From Paramecium octaurelia (taxonomy: Eukaryota > Ciliophora > Oligohymenophorea > Peniculida > Parameciidae), in assembly GCA_905182995.1 (NCBI GenBank), contig CAJJDP010000160.1:124001-188000 (forward strand): a stretch of 64,000 bases of DNA, in the 5' to 3' direction. Positions 63,809-64,000 of the stretch are shown piece by piece. The first letter of the stretch is position 1. Each line of letters opens with the position of its first letter. Under the pieces are notes generated by a model. That model was not told the origin of the DNA, did no database searches, and saw only the letters and a list, made by a program, of their open reading frames with translations. Position numbers and translations under genes: made by a program.

Positions 63809-64000
63809 NTATCATTTTGAAAAGCAATTGGCTGATTGTCTAAAATCCAACTACCGAATAGGTGTGATTGAAAGTAAAATAACCATGTTTCATAAGGTCT
63901 GTTTAATTTGATGGTGATTGCAGTTGAACAAGATAACATTGATTTACTGATAACTTTTATGCGTTTATGTGCATTAACTTTTATTTCATTTCAAGAATGG
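63809..64000 (+). repeat. N followed by exact second copy of 62460-62650
   Basis: The only ambiguous base of the window (N at 63809) is followed at once by 191 bases identical to 62460-62650. Perfect identity including an intron, with an abrupt left border at the N, fits an assembly junction better than a real duplication. Confidence 0.9.

Overview
The window is a stretch of ciliate somatic (macronuclear) DNA, almost certainly from Paramecium (aurelia type). TAA and TAG are read as glutamine throughout and only TGA ends genes, so every real gene looks shattered under the standard code. Introns are tiny (mostly 19-30 bases, GTA...TAG). Genes are packed on both strands with gaps of about 100-500 bases, and the DNA is very AT-rich. 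I found no tRNA, rRNA, CRISPR, virus-like element or transposon.

Layout. 1-4416 (+): C-terminal part of a glycogen debranching enzyme carrying an internal starch-binding module. 4540-4908 (-): small unknown gene. 4.9-6.0 kb: unassigned, perhaps a decayed gene. 6042-6980 (-): Ser/Thr kinase. 7497-13997 (+): four-domain voltage-gated cation channel with an all-aspartate filter. 14249-16152 (-): AAA+ ATPase of the AFG2/SPATA5 type. 16198-17721 (-): membrane protein. 17906-19498 (-): LRAT/NC-domain protein. 19982-21449 (+): two small unknown genes. 22198-25029 (-): membrane-anchored M16 peptidase relative lacking its zinc motif. 25863-27657 (+): acyl-CoA synthetase. 28-33.7 kb: five unknown genes. 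33985-36392 (-): B-box/TPR protein. 36562-39563 (-): cyclic-nucleotide-type K+ channel. 39.6-41.3 kb: poor region with relic-like ORFs. 41297-42066 (+): BAH-PHD reader. 42128-43885 (+): coiled-coil protein. 44227-45469 (-): dual-specificity pseudophosphatase. 45686-48368 (-): tubulin tyrosine ligase-like enzyme. 48523-51735 (+): PH-domain oxysterol-binding protein relative. 52071-53166 (+): START-type lipid-transfer protein. 53242-55494 (-): secreted thioredoxin/PDI-like protein. 56227-57600 and 57792-59095 (-): tandem acylated IQ-MORN paralogues. 59153-60778 (-): RBR ubiquitin ligase. 61638-62052 (+): ribosomal protein L31. 62157-63660 (+): helical-repeat-like protein. 63676 onward: start of another gene, cut by a single N and then a verbatim copy of upstream sequence, probably an assembly fault.

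The genes form no operon; each seems to be its own unit. The themes (ciliary-type Ca2+ and K+ channels, tubulin modification, MORN scaffolds, lipid-transfer proteins, a large TPR protein) suit a swimming ciliate. Splice sites were placed by eye, by keeping the reading frame and matching known families. They should be taken as models.
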